DNA of 64,000 nt from Paraburkholderia nodosa DSM 21604 (lineage in GTDB: Bacteria > Pseudomonadota > Gammaproteobacteria > Burkholderiales > Burkholderiaceae): positions 124,001 through 188,000 of the forward strand of contig NZ_JAFA01000007.1 of NCBI RefSeq assembly GCF_000519185.1. Reading direction: 5' to 3'. Position numbers and translations under genes: made by a program. Position 1 is the first letter of the stretch. Every line of letters begins with the position of its first letter. Positions 1-8,663 of this stretch are shown in pieces. Below the pieces are notes generated by a model. The model made no database searches, had not been told where the DNA came from, and worked only from the letters and a program-made list of their open reading frames with translations.

Positions 1-1479
1 TATCCCGAAGTCCTGCAGAACGCGGGCGTCACGTGGAAGATCTATCAGGACGCGGGCGAAGGCCTCGACGCCAAGGGCTCATGGGGCTGGACGGGCGACA
101 ATCCGTACATCGGCAATTACGGCGACAACTCGCTCCTGTATTTCCATCAATACCAGAACGCGCAGCCCGGCAATCCGCTGTACGACCGTGCACGCACGGG
201 CACGAACGTGCTGGCAGGCGGCGGCTATTTCGATGTGCTCAAGCAGGACGTGGCGAACAATGCGCTGCCGCAGGTCTCGTGGATCGTTGCGCCCGAGGCG
301 TACTCGGAGCATCCGAACTGGCCCGCGAACTATGGCGCGTGGTACGTCGACCAGGTGCTGCAGATCCTCACGTCGAACCCGGACCTCTGGAGCAAGACCG
401 TGCTGCTCGTGAACTACGACGAGAACGACGGCTTCTTCGATCACCTGGCGCCCCCGTTTCCGCCGGCTTCGAGCGCGAACGGCCTCTCGACCGTCGATAC
501 GACGAACGAAATTTTCCCGGGCAGCAGCACGTACGCGGCGGGCCCGTATGGCCTCGGACCGCGCGTGCCGATGCTCGTGGTCTCGCCGTGGTCGCGCGGC
601 GGCTGGGTGTGCTCGGAGACGTTCGACCATACTTCCGTGATCCGCTTCATCGAGAAACGCTTCGGTCTGCATCACGACCTGCGTGAGCCGAACATCACGC
701 CGTGGCGCCGCGCGGTGTCCGGCGACCTCACGTCGGCATTCAACTTCGCCACGCCTAACGCGGCGATTCCCGCGCTGCCCTCCACGACGGGCTATGCGCC
801 GCCCGACAAGCTCCGTCATCCCGACTACGTGCCGGTGCCGCCGGTCGTGGGCAGCGTGCCCAAGCAGGAAGCGGGCGTGCGCAACGCGCGCGCGCTGCCG
901 TACGAGCTGTTCGTGCGCTTCGATGCCAATGCCGGCTCGGGCGACGTCACCACGCGCTTCGTCAATTCGGGCCGCGCCGGTGCCGTGTTCCTCGTCTACA
1001 CGGCGGGCAGCACCGACGCGCCGCGCACCTATACGGTCGAAGCCGGCAAGCATCTGCAGGACAAGCTCGCGATCGGTGCCAGCGGCGCGTACGACTTCAG
1101 CGTGCATGGGCCGAACGGGTTTCTGCGCCGTTTCGCGGGCACGCAGGTCAAGACGGGCTGGTTCGGCGGCAACGAAACGGCGCGCCCCGAAGTGGCCGAG
1201 GGCTACGACGTGGCGAACGGCAACCTGCAACTGCGCCTCGAGAACAAGGGCGGCGCGCGCTGCCAGTTCACGATCGTCAACGCGTATGACCCGGGCACGA
1301 AGATCCAGCGCACCGTGCCCGGCGGCGACACCGAGCAGCTTTATCTCGACCTGCGCAACGCGCACGGCTGGTACGACCTGACGATCACGGTCGATAGCGA
1401 TGCGACGTTCGTGCGCCGCATCGCGGGCCACGTCGAGACGGGCCGCCCGAGCTATAGCGATCCCGCACTCGGCGCCTGA
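1..1479 (+). CDS. Phosphocholine-specific phospholipase C, 3' part
   Basis: The reading frame is open from the first base, so the 5' end lies outside the window; about 492 codons are present. The protein matches the C-terminal two thirds of the acid-phosphatase-superfamily phospholipases C (PlcH/PlcN/AcpA type), which are Tat-exported enzymes that hydrolyse phosphatidylcholine. Visible family features are the NYDENDGFFDH stretch (around base 410), the PRVPMLVVSPWSRGG stretch (around base 560) and the DHTSVIRFIEKRFG stretch, followed from about base 860 by two repeats of the beta-rich C-terminal module of these enzymes (each starts near a YELFVRF- or YDVANGNLQLR-like segment). The TGA stop is followed at once by a strong terminator. 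Whether it is haemolytic cannot be told from this part. Confidence 0.9.
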   Translation, partial: YPEVLQNAGVTWKIYQDAGEGLDAKGSWGWTGDNPYIGNYGDNSLLYFHQYQNAQPGNPLYDRARTGTNVLAGGGYFDVLKQDVANNALPQVSWIVAPEAYSEHPNWPANYGAWYVDQVLQILTSNPDLWSKTVLLVNYDENDGFFDHLAPPFPPASSANGLSTVDTTNEIFPGSSTYAAGPYGLGPRVPMLVVSPWSRGGWVCSETFDHTSVIRFIEKRFGLHHDLREPNITPWRRAVSGDLTSAFNFATPNAAIPALPSTTGYAPPDKLRHPDYVPVPPVVGSVPKQEAGVRNARALPYELFVRFDANAGSGDVTTRFVNSGRAGAVFLVYTAGSTDAPRTYTVEAGKHLQDKLAIGASGAYDFSVHGPNGFLRRFAGTQVKTGWFGGNETARPEVAEGYDVANGNLQLRLENKGGARCQFTIVNAYDPGTKIQRTVPGGDTEQLYLDLRNAHGWYDLTITVDSDATFVRRIAGHVETGRPSYSDPALGA

Positions 1480-1498
1480 TACCGCTGAGGCGTGAGGT

Positions 1499-1535
1499 GA
1501 GCCACGGCTTTCGCGAGCCGTGGCTTTTTTTGTTT
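1499..1535 (+). terminator. Rho-independent terminator of the phospholipase C gene
   Basis: A 10-bp perfect stem (AGCCACGGCT at 1500-1509 pairing with AGCCGTGGCT at 1516-1525) closes a six-base loop and is followed by a run of seven T residues. It starts 20 bases after the phospholipase stop codon. Confidence 0.9.
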
Positions 1536-1560
1536 ACCGCGTAGTCGAGCAGGGGTGCCT

Positions 1561-1854
1561 CTAGCGCCAGCGTGGCGGCGGCGGTCCCCAGCCGGGATGC
1601 CGGACGTGTCTCGGACCCATGAAATGCGGAGGACGGTGCCACGGTGAAAAGCCGTGGCGCGAATACACGACGGGAGGCGGCCACATCGGCGCGGCGGGAT
1701 GCATGAAGAATACGGGCGGCGGCGGCGCGTAGAACGCCCCCGGAATACCGATGCCCACGCCCACATTGACGTTCACACGCGCCTGTGCGGTTTGCATCGC
1801 GCACAGCGTCGTTGCGATACAAAGGAATGCAAACTTCAACACACGGAGTTTCAT
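1561..1854 (-). CDS. Small secreted proline-rich protein
   Basis: This 97-residue protein begins with a signal peptide (MKLRVLKFAFLC, cleavage probably after AQA near residue 24). The mature part is short and rich in Pro, Gly, His and Trp, with PPPPVFF, MWPPP and a WGPPPPRWR end, as in small periplasmic or outer-membrane-associated proteins of Burkholderia with a glycine-zipper-like VNVNVGVGIGIPG start. The ATG at 1854 is chosen because it follows GGAGGATCGGCG and gives a clean signal peptide; longer in-frame forms run through the neighbouring gene. The next upstream minus-strand gene ends 46 bases away. I do not recognise a function. Confidence 0.7.
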   Translation of the reverse strand: MKLRVLKFAFLCIATTLCAMQTAQARVNVNVGVGIGIPGAFYAPPPPVFFMHPAAPMWPPPVVYSRHGFSPWHRPPHFMGPRHVRHPGWGPPPPRWR

Positions 1855-1900
1855 CGCCGATCCTCCGTCGCGAGCGCGCGTTGCCAGCGCTCGCGGCTGG

Positions 1901-2317
1901 TTATTTCGTGTGCGCTTCAGTGGGCCGGAAAGCGGCGTCCGCAAGCTTCTTCTGCGAGTCGGGCATGGCTGCGTAAAGCGCCGAGAAGGCATCGAGCATC
2001 GCCTTGCTGCCGTCGGCATTCGCCTGGGCGATCTGGTTCCACGATTGAAGGTTCTCCACCGCGGTTTGCTGCTGGGCATTATCGTGCCGCTGCTGGATCA
2101 GATCATCCACCGTTTTGGCGCTATTGCGCATGACGTCGGCCACTTTCGCCCACTGATCCTCTTCTGCGGGAGTAATCTTCAGTTCGGCATGCAATTCCTT
2201 CACGCGGTCGTCGACGGTTTCAACGTGATGCTGATGCGACGACGCAGCCGGAGCGCTGGCCTGCGCCCAGCACGTGGAAGTGCCGAGCAGGGCTAGCGCA
2301 AGCAGGACAGGTTTCAT
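1901..2317 (-). CDS. Exported LTXXQ/Spy-like periplasmic protein
   Basis: This 138-residue protein has a signal peptide (MKPVLLALALLG, cut near CWAQA) and a mostly helical, charged mature part. The segment ITPAEEDQWAKVADVM has the spacing of the LTxxQ-type motif of the Spy/CpxP family, periplasmic chaperones of envelope stress, and LADAAFRPTEAH near the end could be a weak copy. The helical hairpin rich in Gln and Asp and the lack of cysteines after the signal peptide also fit that family. The start at 2317 precedes the hydrophobic segment directly. It lies in the same direction as the small proline-rich gene and may be cotranscribed with it. Confidence 0.65.
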   Translation of the reverse strand: MKPVLLALALLGTSTCWAQASAPAASSHQHHVETVDDRVKELHAELKITPAEEDQWAKVADVMRNSAKTVDDLIQQRHDNAQQQTAVENLQSWNQIAQANADGSKAMLDAFSALYAAMPDSQKKLADAAFRPTEAHTK

Positions 2318-2535
2318 TGTCAGCCCTCGCGAAAAGCATTCGCCGGCAATGGCCGGCAAGTCGGAACGAACCGTTTTGATCATAGCAGCGGCGGCAAGCA
2401 ATTTCGGCATCCTCTATGTAACAGCGAATAACAGGGAATAGGGCGCGATTCCCGAATGCACCACGCTTCACTCGTAGAAAAGCATCGGCTGGATTCGCCG
2501 CGCGGCGAATCATTCTGGCGATACAAGGAGGCAAC

Positions 2536-3918
2536 GTGGCGAGTCGAATGGCATCTTGCAGGATTTCCGCTTCCCGTTCCGAACAAGGCGTCCGGCTGCC
2601 TTGGGCAAGGCTGGCGTGCCTGACACTGGCCGTGGCCACGCTTGCGGGCTATATGCCTGCGAGCCGCGCCGCCGTGTCGATCATGCGGCCGCCGCGCGAG
2701 GCCAGGTCCGACGAGCCGCTCGTGGTGACGATCGTCTACACGGGCGACACGCCTACCGGCACCTCGGTCGACGTCCCGCGCACCCTGAGCATTACGCTTA
2801 CCAACGGCGAGCAGTTGCCGAGGGCCGTGCTGCTCACGCGCGATTCCGGCGCGCCCGAGCATGTGCGGCTCGCGGCCGGCGAAATGAAGGCGGTGAGTTA
2901 TCGCGCGCCCTGGCCCGAGTGGGCGCGCGGCGCCGTGCGAGTGGACGTGCCCGGCGTGGACGTTTCGCCTTCCGTGGTCCTGCTCACGCGCAAGCCACGC
3001 GAAGCCACGGCGAATGCGCCCGCGCCAGCCCCTGCAACCGCGGCCGCGGCCGCGGCGGCCGTTGCGCCCGCATCGACCCCGCTGGCCATTGGGTCCGCCG
3101 AAGGGCCGATGACGGGCAACGAGTCGCTCGCCGCGCAAATGCCGCCTTCGACTGTGAAGCCTTCGAATTCGCTCGTGCCCGAGCTTGGCACTTTCCTGGC
3201 AGGCCGTCTTTCTTTCTACCAGCCGAACTATTTCGCGGACGGCTGGTCCTCGAGCGATGCGGATCTCGCAAGATTCCAGATCAGTATCAAATTCCGCTTT
3301 GTGTTGCCGGACGATCCGCGTTCACGCGGTTTCCTTGACAACCTCTATTTTGCCTACACGCAGACATCGCTCTGGGATATCCGCGGGGATGAGTCGCCGT
3401 TCCACGATACGAGCTACATGCCCGCGCTGTTCTACTACCTCGAGGACACCGGGTGGCGGACCAGCTGGTTCACCCGGATGGGCATCGAGTCCGGCTACGA
3501 GCACGAGTCGAACGGGACCGCCGGTCCCGGGTCGCGCGGCGTCGACATCATTTACGTGAAGCCGATCTGGGATTTCGGCGACCTCAACGCCAACCACCTG
3601 ACCATCGAGCCGAAAATCTACGCCTACGAGCACATCCAGGAGTCGAATGGGGATATTGCCCACTATCGCGGCTATGTCGATCTGCTGTTCAAATATGGCA
3701 GCCCTGACGGCTGGCAACTCGCGACGACCCTGAGAAAGGGCACGAGATCGACCTATGGAAGCGTCGATGTGCAATTTACATACCCGCTCGCCAAGCTATT
3801 CGGCAATGCATGGGGCGGGTATCTGTTTCTCAACTATTTCAACGGCTACGCCGAGGATCTTCTCGATTACAACCAGCACCGCTGGGCGGCGCGCATTGGT
3901 TTCGCCGTGTCGCGTTGA
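2536..3918 (+). CDS. pldA: Outer membrane phospholipase A
   Basis: This 460-residue protein is a calcium-dependent outer-membrane lipase that hydrolyses misplaced phospholipids in the outer leaflet. A GTG start is used, preceded by AAGGAGGCAAC. A signal sequence (LACLTLAVATLAGYMPASRA) is followed by a beta-rich N-terminal domain (residues about 45-150), an Ala/Pro linker (about 158-182) and the C-terminal 12-strand barrel. The active-site motif YEHESNG gives His323 and Ser325. Aligned without gaps to E. coli OMPLA (His142, Ser144, Asn156), the third triad position is Asp337 instead of Asn. The protein is longer than the 289-residue E. coli enzyme because of the N-terminal domain. It stands alone between divergently and convergently oriented genes. 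Confidence 0.88.
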   Translation: MASRMASCRISASRSEQGVRLPWARLACLTLAVATLAGYMPASRAAVSIMRPPREARSDEPLVVTIVYTGDTPTGTSVDVPRTLSITLTNGEQLPRAVLLTRDSGAPEHVRLAAGEMKAVSYRAPWPEWARGAVRVDVPGVDVSPSVVLLTRKPREATANAPAPAPATAAAAAAAVAPASTPLAIGSAEGPMTGNESLAAQMPPSTVKPSNSLVPELGTFLAGRLSFYQPNYFADGWSSSDADLARFQISIKFRFVLPDDPRSRGFLDNLYFAYTQTSLWDIRGDESPFHDTSYMPALFYYLEDTGWRTSWFTRMGIESGYEHESNGTAGPGSRGVDIIYVKPIWDFGDLNANHLTIEPKIYAYEHIQESNGDIAHYRGYVDLLFKYGSPDGWQLATTLRKGTRSTYGSVDVQFTYPLAKLFGNAWGGYLFLNYFNGYAEDLLDYNQHRWAARIGFAVSR

Positions 3919-3961
3919 TAGGGCGTGCGGATGTTAGGGAACGCTTGTGGTCGAGCGTTGC

Positions 3962-4339
3962 TCAAGCCATGGATTGACCCACTACGAACCGGTGGCCATC
4001 CGGTGTGGCCACGGTGCATTCGCGCATGCCGTACGGGCGATCGACCGGAGGCTGCAGGACGATGGCCCCTTTCTGTGCGATTTCCTCATGTAGCGCGTTC
4101 ACGTCGTCGACTTCCAGATAACCAAAGTAGCTATGGTCTCCCGTTGCCGCTGGGGACAACGCATCGGGGCAATGGCCGAGCATGATCCGTACGCCGCCCC
4201 TCGCGACGATGCGCCAGTCGGTTGAATCGGCCCAATCCACGCGAAAGCCGAGCACGTCGCGAAAGTATGCGGCGTTGCGCTCGAGGTCCTGGACGGCAAG
4301 GACGAAAGCGAAGGGACGTAGCGTGTTCGTGTCGGTCAT
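3962..4339 (-). CDS. VOC-family (glyoxalase/bleomycin resistance fold) protein
   Basis: This 125-residue single-domain protein has the two beta-alpha-beta-beta-beta modules of the vicinal oxygen chelate fold. PFAFVLAVQDLERNAAYF opens the first module and YFGYLEVDDVNALHEEIAQKG the second, and a conserved VATPDGHRFVVGQ segment closes it. Members include glyoxalase I, extradiol dioxygenases and drug-binding proteins; no specific substrate can be assigned here. The ATG at 4339 follows CCAGGAGGATCGCTC. It converges with pldA, leaving a 43-base gap with no visible terminator. Confidence 0.8.
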   Translation of the reverse strand: MTDTNTLRPFAFVLAVQDLERNAAYFRDVLGFRVDWADSTDWRIVARGGVRIMLGHCPDALSPAATGDHSYFGYLEVDDVNALHEEIAQKGAIVLQPPVDRPYGMRECTVATPDGHRFVVGQSMA

Positions 4340-4490
4340 GAGCGATCCTCCTGGGTAGCATTCGTTGATAGTGGCGAGTATGACGCACGCGTCGGGCACC
4401 GTGTTTGCTCGCTGCACAGGCAGCGCGCCATCCGCAGCCCGGGCCAGTCGGTTGCAGCGCTGCTCACGCGCGCATATCGGAGGAATGACC

Positions 4491-4751
4491 ATGAATGACC
4501 AACGGGAAGAGCGCGTCCGGCGACGCGCTTATCAACTCTGGGAAGACGACGGCGCGCCGGAAGGTCGGGCGGACGAATACTGGAGCCGCGCCGAAAAGCA
4601 GATTGCCGCCGAATATGACGCAGAAGGAGAAACGTCGGGTATCGCCAGCGATCAGGCCGGCAAGCGCCGCCTTGCCGGTGAACCCCTGCAGGAAAGCGAT
4701 GCCATGCCGCCGAACGAACTGGCGCGCGACAAGCGGCGTGGCGGCGGGTGA
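4491..4751 (+). CDS. DUF2934 small acidic protein
   Basis: This 86-residue protein carries the DUF2934 core: an N-terminal RVRRRAYQLWEDDGAPEGRADEYW motif (split here as RVRRRAYQLWEDDG and PEGRADEYW), followed by a low-complexity charged tail. The family is common in Burkholderiales and rhizobia and has no known function; it is probably soluble and cytoplasmic. Two in-frame ATGs occur at 4485 and 4491. The second is preferred because it lies seven bases after GGAGG, while the first is only one base after it. It is divergent from the VOC gene. Confidence 0.75.
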   Translation: MNDQREERVRRRAYQLWEDDGAPEGRADEYWSRAEKQIAAEYDAEGETSGIASDQAGKRRLAGEPLQESDAMPPNELARDKRRGGG

Positions 4752-4812
4752 AATCACGCATGTGCCGCGCTTCAGGCCAATGTCATGCCAGCCGGCGCGA
4801 TCTGTTCGCGCA

Positions 4813-5076
4813 TCAATGATGCGCGAACAGATCGTTGCGGCCCTCGTGTGACATGAGTGCGCCGTGGCGCGACGTTTGCGCAACCGAGGCATTCGACGTG
4901 CCCGAGCTTTCCATTCCATAGCCGGAGTCGTCGGTGCGTTGCGTGCTGGCGTGCTGCGAGCTTGCCGGTTGCTGCATCTGCCTGGTTTGTGCCGCGGGTT
5001 CGGTGTTCTGTGCGAAGACGACGGGGGACAATACGACGCCGATCGAGACAATAGCAGTAGCAAGTAGAAGTTTCAT
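4813..5076 (-). CDS. Small exported hypothetical protein
   Basis: This 87-residue protein has a clear signal peptide (MKLLLATAIVSIGVVLSPVVFAQ) and a hydrophilic mature part rich in Gln, Ser and Thr that ends in RNDLFAHH. Short exported Burkholderia proteins with a SGYG motif and a similar aromatic-His end are familiar, and SGYGMESSG is visible here, so it may belong to that lineage-specific set; its function is unknown. The start at 5076 is preferred to an upstream ATG because it begins the signal peptide and is preceded by TGGAGTCGTACATC. It ends close to the DUF2934 gene in a convergent arrangement. Confidence 0.6.
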   Translation of the reverse strand: MKLLLATAIVSIGVVLSPVVFAQNTEPAAQTRQMQQPASSQHASTQRTDDSGYGMESSGTSNASVAQTSRHGALMSHEGRNDLFAHH

Positions 5077-5348
5077 GATGTACGACTCCATATAATAAAA
5101 TCGATTCGGATGACTAAAAAAATGCGCGATTTGCAAAACCGTTTTTGCAGACGCTCATTCAATCTTGCGCAGTCCGATCACTACGGCGCATGTCCCCAGA
5201 CTACGCAGCCAACCTTAGAGTTTGCTTATGCGCAGGCAACGGTTCGCGTTTAGCGCATATTCAGCCGTGGTTAAGGCTTAGTTAAGCAATAGCAGCCTAT
5301 AGTCCCAGGTTGTTTCGTTCCGCCCCTCATGCGGCGCAAGGAGTATTC

Positions 5349-6137
5349 ATGTCCACCACCACGCGAAGTCTCATCGAAGATGCGGTCAGCAAGGTCCCCG
5401 CCGTGACGTTCGGCTTCTGGATCATCAAGATTGCTTGCACCACGCTCGGCGAAACCGGTGGTGACTGGGTGACGATGTCACTGAATCTGGGCTATCTGGT
5501 CGGCACGCTCATTTTTCTCGCGTGCTTCGTCGTGCTGGTTGCGGCGCAGATCCGTGCACAGCGCTTCTACCCGTGGCTCTATTGGGCGACGATCGTCGCC
5601 ACGACCACCCTCGGCACGACGCTCGCCGACTTTTGCGACCGCTCGCTCGGCGTAGGCTATCCCGGCGGCGTATCGATCATTCTCCTGTTGCTCGTGGCCA
5701 GTCTCGCGATCTGGTACCGCGTAGAAGGCACGGTTTCGATCGAGAGCGTCGCGACGCCGCGCGTCGAGTGGTTTTACTGGATTACGATCCTGTTTTCGCA
5801 AACGCTCGGCACCGCGCTGGGCGACTGGGTGGCGGGCGAAGACCGCGGTGGCCTTGGCGTGGGCTACGAATACGGTGCTGCGATCTTCGGCGCGGGCCTC
5901 GTTGTCGTGGCGCTGCTGTGGTTGTGGCCGCGCGTTTCGCGCACGGCGATTTTCTGGTTCGCGTTCGTGCTCACGCGTCCGCTCGGCGCGACGCTGGGCG
6001 ATCTGCTCGACAAGCCTGTCGCCGATGGTGGCCTGCACTTCAGCCGCTTTTATGCGTCCGCGCTGCTGGTGATCTTTATCGTCGGCTGCATCGTGGTGCT
6101 GCCCCAGCGTGCCGCTCGCCGGGCGCGCGACGCGTAG
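5349..6137 (+). CDS. Four-repeat integral membrane protein (DUF347/COG4705 type)
   Basis: This 262-residue polytopic membrane protein is built from four copies of one unit. Each copy starts with an aromatic Trp/Tyr-containing helix and a TLG motif followed by an acidic residue: FWIIKIACTTLGETGGDW, LYWATIVATTTLGTTLADF, FYWITILFSQTLGTALGDW and FWFAFVLTRPLGATLGDLL. The acidic residues inside the membrane repeats suggest transport or metal binding, but no substrate is known for COG4705. The ATG at 5349 follows GCAAGGAGTATTC. The 272 bases upstream separate it from the divergent exported-protein gene and probably hold both promoters. Confidence 0.8.
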   Translation: MSTTTRSLIEDAVSKVPAVTFGFWIIKIACTTLGETGGDWVTMSLNLGYLVGTLIFLACFVVLVAAQIRAQRFYPWLYWATIVATTTLGTTLADFCDRSLGVGYPGGVSIILLLLVASLAIWYRVEGTVSIESVATPRVEWFYWITILFSQTLGTALGDWVAGEDRGGLGVGYEYGAAIFGAGLVVVALLWLWPRVSRTAIFWFAFVLTRPLGATLGDLLDKPVADGGLHFSRFYASALLVIFIVGCIVVLPQRAARRARDA

Positions 6138-6147
6138 CGCGCATGGG

Positions 6148-7818
6148 TCATTGCGGCATCACGCACGTGAAACTGGTCGCGCGATTCAGATTGCCCTTGC
6201 CCAAATAGCGCGGAAACGCCGGGTAGCGGCACAGCGGCCGCGTGCGGCCGTTCGTGGGCTGGGCAATGTCGGTCGCGAACAGCGTTTCCGGCGCGGTGCC
6301 GCGCGTGACCCAGTCGTCGAGCGCGCCGAGCAGATCGACGGATGGAATGAACACACCGTTGCCGTGCTGATAGCCCGGCACCATGTAAAGCCGCATGAAG
6401 CTGTCCACGCGCTCTTCGCCGTAGCGCCCCACCAGCCCCTGGTAATACGCGATGGTCTGGTTCGGGCTGATGACCTCGTCGGCGAGTCCCTGCAAGGTGA
6501 TGAGCTTGCCGCCTCGTGCGATATAGCGCGACACGTCGGGATTCATCGCTCCGATCGTCGTCGACAGCGTAAAGAGCCGTTCGCGGTAACGGCCGGGATG
6601 CATCACGTCGAAGTTCGTCGAATCGAAAGTCGGGTCGTGCGTGATGAAGTATTTGAGGTAGGCATCGCCCTGCGCGTACAGGTAGCCATTGGTGACGAAC
6701 CCCGGCTGGGTCAGCTGCTGCGGTGAATGCGCAAGGCCCAGCATGCTCGTGAAGCGCGTGCCCTGGAAGACGTTGTAGCCGCGATACGTGTCGGTATTCC
6801 AGGCAAGCGCGTAGGGCAGGCGCAGGCCGTCGCGCAAGCTTTCCAGCGTCGCGATCTGCGGCGGCGTGAGGCAGTCGTCGGGGGCGTGCTGGCGATCCGT
6901 CTGATCCTGTGAGGAGCAACGCAGCGAGTCGATGATCTCCGGCTCTTTCGCGCGGCAGGATTCGACGTCGCTGATGAGGCCGTCCGCCGCGCCGTCGAGC
7001 GTATCGCATACCTGCATCACGCGCTCGTACACGTGCTCCAGCAGTTGCGGCGACAGATAACCGCCCGGCGTGCGGTATTCGTGCTGGCCCACCACGACGC
7101 CTATCAGGCGCACGCCCGAGAAGTTCAGCGCGGGCGAATTCGCGATCACGCCGTCGTAGTCGTCGGGATAGCGCTGGATCACGGTGTAGCCTTCGCGGCC
7201 GCCCGTCGAGCCGCCCGCGAAATACATGTGCTCCGGCGGCCGCCCATAGCCCAGCGTGATCAGTGCGAGCGCAACGTCATGCGCCTTCTTCAGATGCGCG
7301 TAACCAAAGTTGGTCACGGCTTCTTCAAGTAGTCCGAAGTTGGCCTCCGACGACGTGCCGTTGTGGCCTGAGTCGTCACCGAAGGTCGCATAGCCGCGCG
7401 CGAGCGGCGCGCGGTCGGGCGAGAAGGGCATCGGGCCGGTTCCCGTCACCACGACGCCGCTGTAGCCGCCACCGCCGAATTGCAGCGCGCGGCCGTTCCA
7501 GCGGCTCGGCAGGTTCACTTCGAAGCGGATGTCCGGCGTCCCGGCGCTCTGGGCGCGGATCACGCCGGTCAAGCGGCAGAAGTCGCCGTTGAGATTGCCT
7601 GTGGCGGTCGCGGAGATCATCGCGGCGCTCTGCACGAGCGCACCGTTGGTCGGCAGGCCGATGCTCGCGGGCGGCAGTAGCGCGCCGGCAAGGTCGGTGC
7701 AATGCAGCGGCAGCGAAGGCGTGTGCTGGGCGAAAGCGGGGCCGCTTGCGATAAGCGTGAGCGTGGCGATGGCGATCGCCTTGAGGGATTCGAGTGCGCG
7801 CGTGCTCCGTCGTATCAT
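6148..7818 (-). CDS. Tannase/feruloyl esterase family protein
   Basis: This 556-residue protein has a signal peptide (cut near AFAQ, residue 31) and the alpha/beta-hydrolase layout of the tannase family, secreted or periplasmic esterases of aromatic esters. The likely nucleophile is Ser204 in GGSTGGREG, with Asp447 in GLADEVISP and His485 in PGYQHGNG. A family-type calcium-binding loop, CDTLDGAADGLISDVESC, is present. Unusually, the cysteines that normally flank Ser and His (the CS-D-HC disulfide) are both glycine (203 and 486). The start codon overlaps the stop of the opgC remnant by four bases (ATGA), so expression may depend on read-through from the remnant. The substrate is unknown. Confidence 0.85.
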   Translation of the reverse strand: MIRRSTRALESLKAIAIATLTLIASGPAFAQHTPSLPLHCTDLAGALLPPASIGLPTNGALVQSAAMISATATGNLNGDFCRLTGVIRAQSAGTPDIRFEVNLPSRWNGRALQFGGGGYSGVVVTGTGPMPFSPDRAPLARGYATFGDDSGHNGTSSEANFGLLEEAVTNFGYAHLKKAHDVALALITLGYGRPPEHMYFAGGSTGGREGYTVIQRYPDDYDGVIANSPALNFSGVRLIGVVVGQHEYRTPGGYLSPQLLEHVYERVMQVCDTLDGAADGLISDVESCRAKEPEIIDSLRCSSQDQTDRQHAPDDCLTPPQIATLESLRDGLRLPYALAWNTDTYRGYNVFQGTRFTSMLGLAHSPQQLTQPGFVTNGYLYAQGDAYLKYFITHDPTFDSTNFDVMHPGRYRERLFTLSTTIGAMNPDVSRYIARGGKLITLQGLADEVISPNQTIAYYQGLVGRYGEERVDSFMRLYMVPGYQHGNGVFIPSVDLLGALDDWVTRGTAPETLFATDIAQPTNGRTRPLCRYPAFPRYLGKGNLNRATSFTCVMPQ

Positions 7819-8619
7819 CCGCAGCCGGCTCCGTTGACGCGCGCACGGGCCTTCTCCTTCTGACGCCCGAGCGTGCCGCGCCAGGCCCGGGCGAGCATGA
7901 GCGTCGCGCCGATTGCGACGATGTCGCCGGCCAGCGCCGCCACGAACGCCGCCGCACCGTGCGGCGCGTGTGGCGTGGCCGTGTCGACGATCACCGGGAT
8001 CAGCGTGCCGCCGACGAAGCACACGAGCCCCGTGCGGCCCACGGTCACGACGGCGGGCACGCGCGCGGCGATCCGCGCGATCGTGCCGCGATGGACGAAA
8101 TACGCCGCCACCATGGCAATGCCGATAAAGTTGACGACGCGCGCGAAGGCCAGATGCTGTTTCATTGTCCCAGGCATGGGTTGAGTCAGGACGAACCATT
8201 TAACCGCCGCGAACAGCACCACCGCGGCGAACGCGCATCGTACCAGCCAGCGCGCAGTTTGCGAGGTCTTGAAGCCGGGCGGAACCGGGGGGCAGCCGGC
8301 AGGGCATGCCGAATACGAACATCAACTGCCACGCAAATGGGTTGAACGGCCAGTTCGCGAACGTGCTCGCGCCGACGAGCGCAGCCAGCAGCGGCGCGAA
8401 GGCCCAAAGCAGCAGGCTGCAGACCAGCGTGGCGAGTGGCGCGCGGCGGGCGAAGGGCACGGCCGCGGGCACGCACAGCGCAAATATGACATACATCGGC
8501 AGCACGCTCGACAGATACGGCTGGCGGGCGAGCAAGACGACGTGGAAGGTTTCGCGCAGCGGATGCGTGGCAAACGACGCCCAGCCGCTCAGGTCATGCT
8601 GGCGCCATCCGCATGCCAG
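7815..8619 (-). pseudogene. opgC: OpgC-family membrane acyltransferase remnant
   Basis: Two consecutive minus-strand reading frames together match the C-terminal two thirds of OpgC, the integral membrane protein that succinylates periplasmic glucans. The first piece (8619 to about 8300) contains LARQPYLSSVLPMY and NPFAWQLMFVFGM. After a one-base frameshift near 8295-8303 the second piece continues with TARWLVRCAFAA and a chain of membrane helices to the TGA at 7815. A TAG stop at 8620-8622 closes the frame upstream, and the N-terminal hundred or so residues, including the family start, are missing. The stop overlaps the tannase start (ATGA). A sequencing error could explain the frameshift but not the missing 5' end. 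Confidence 0.75.
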
Positions 8620-8663
8620 CTATGCGGCAACGGGATGGCGACTGCAGGACTCCGACGTGCAGC

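Noticed and set aside
79..1431. Long minus-strand frame of 450 codons opposite the phospholipase gene
   Set aside because: It is Arg-, Ala- and His-rich shadow coding typical of GC-rich DNA, with no family features, while the plus strand codes for a recognisable enzyme.
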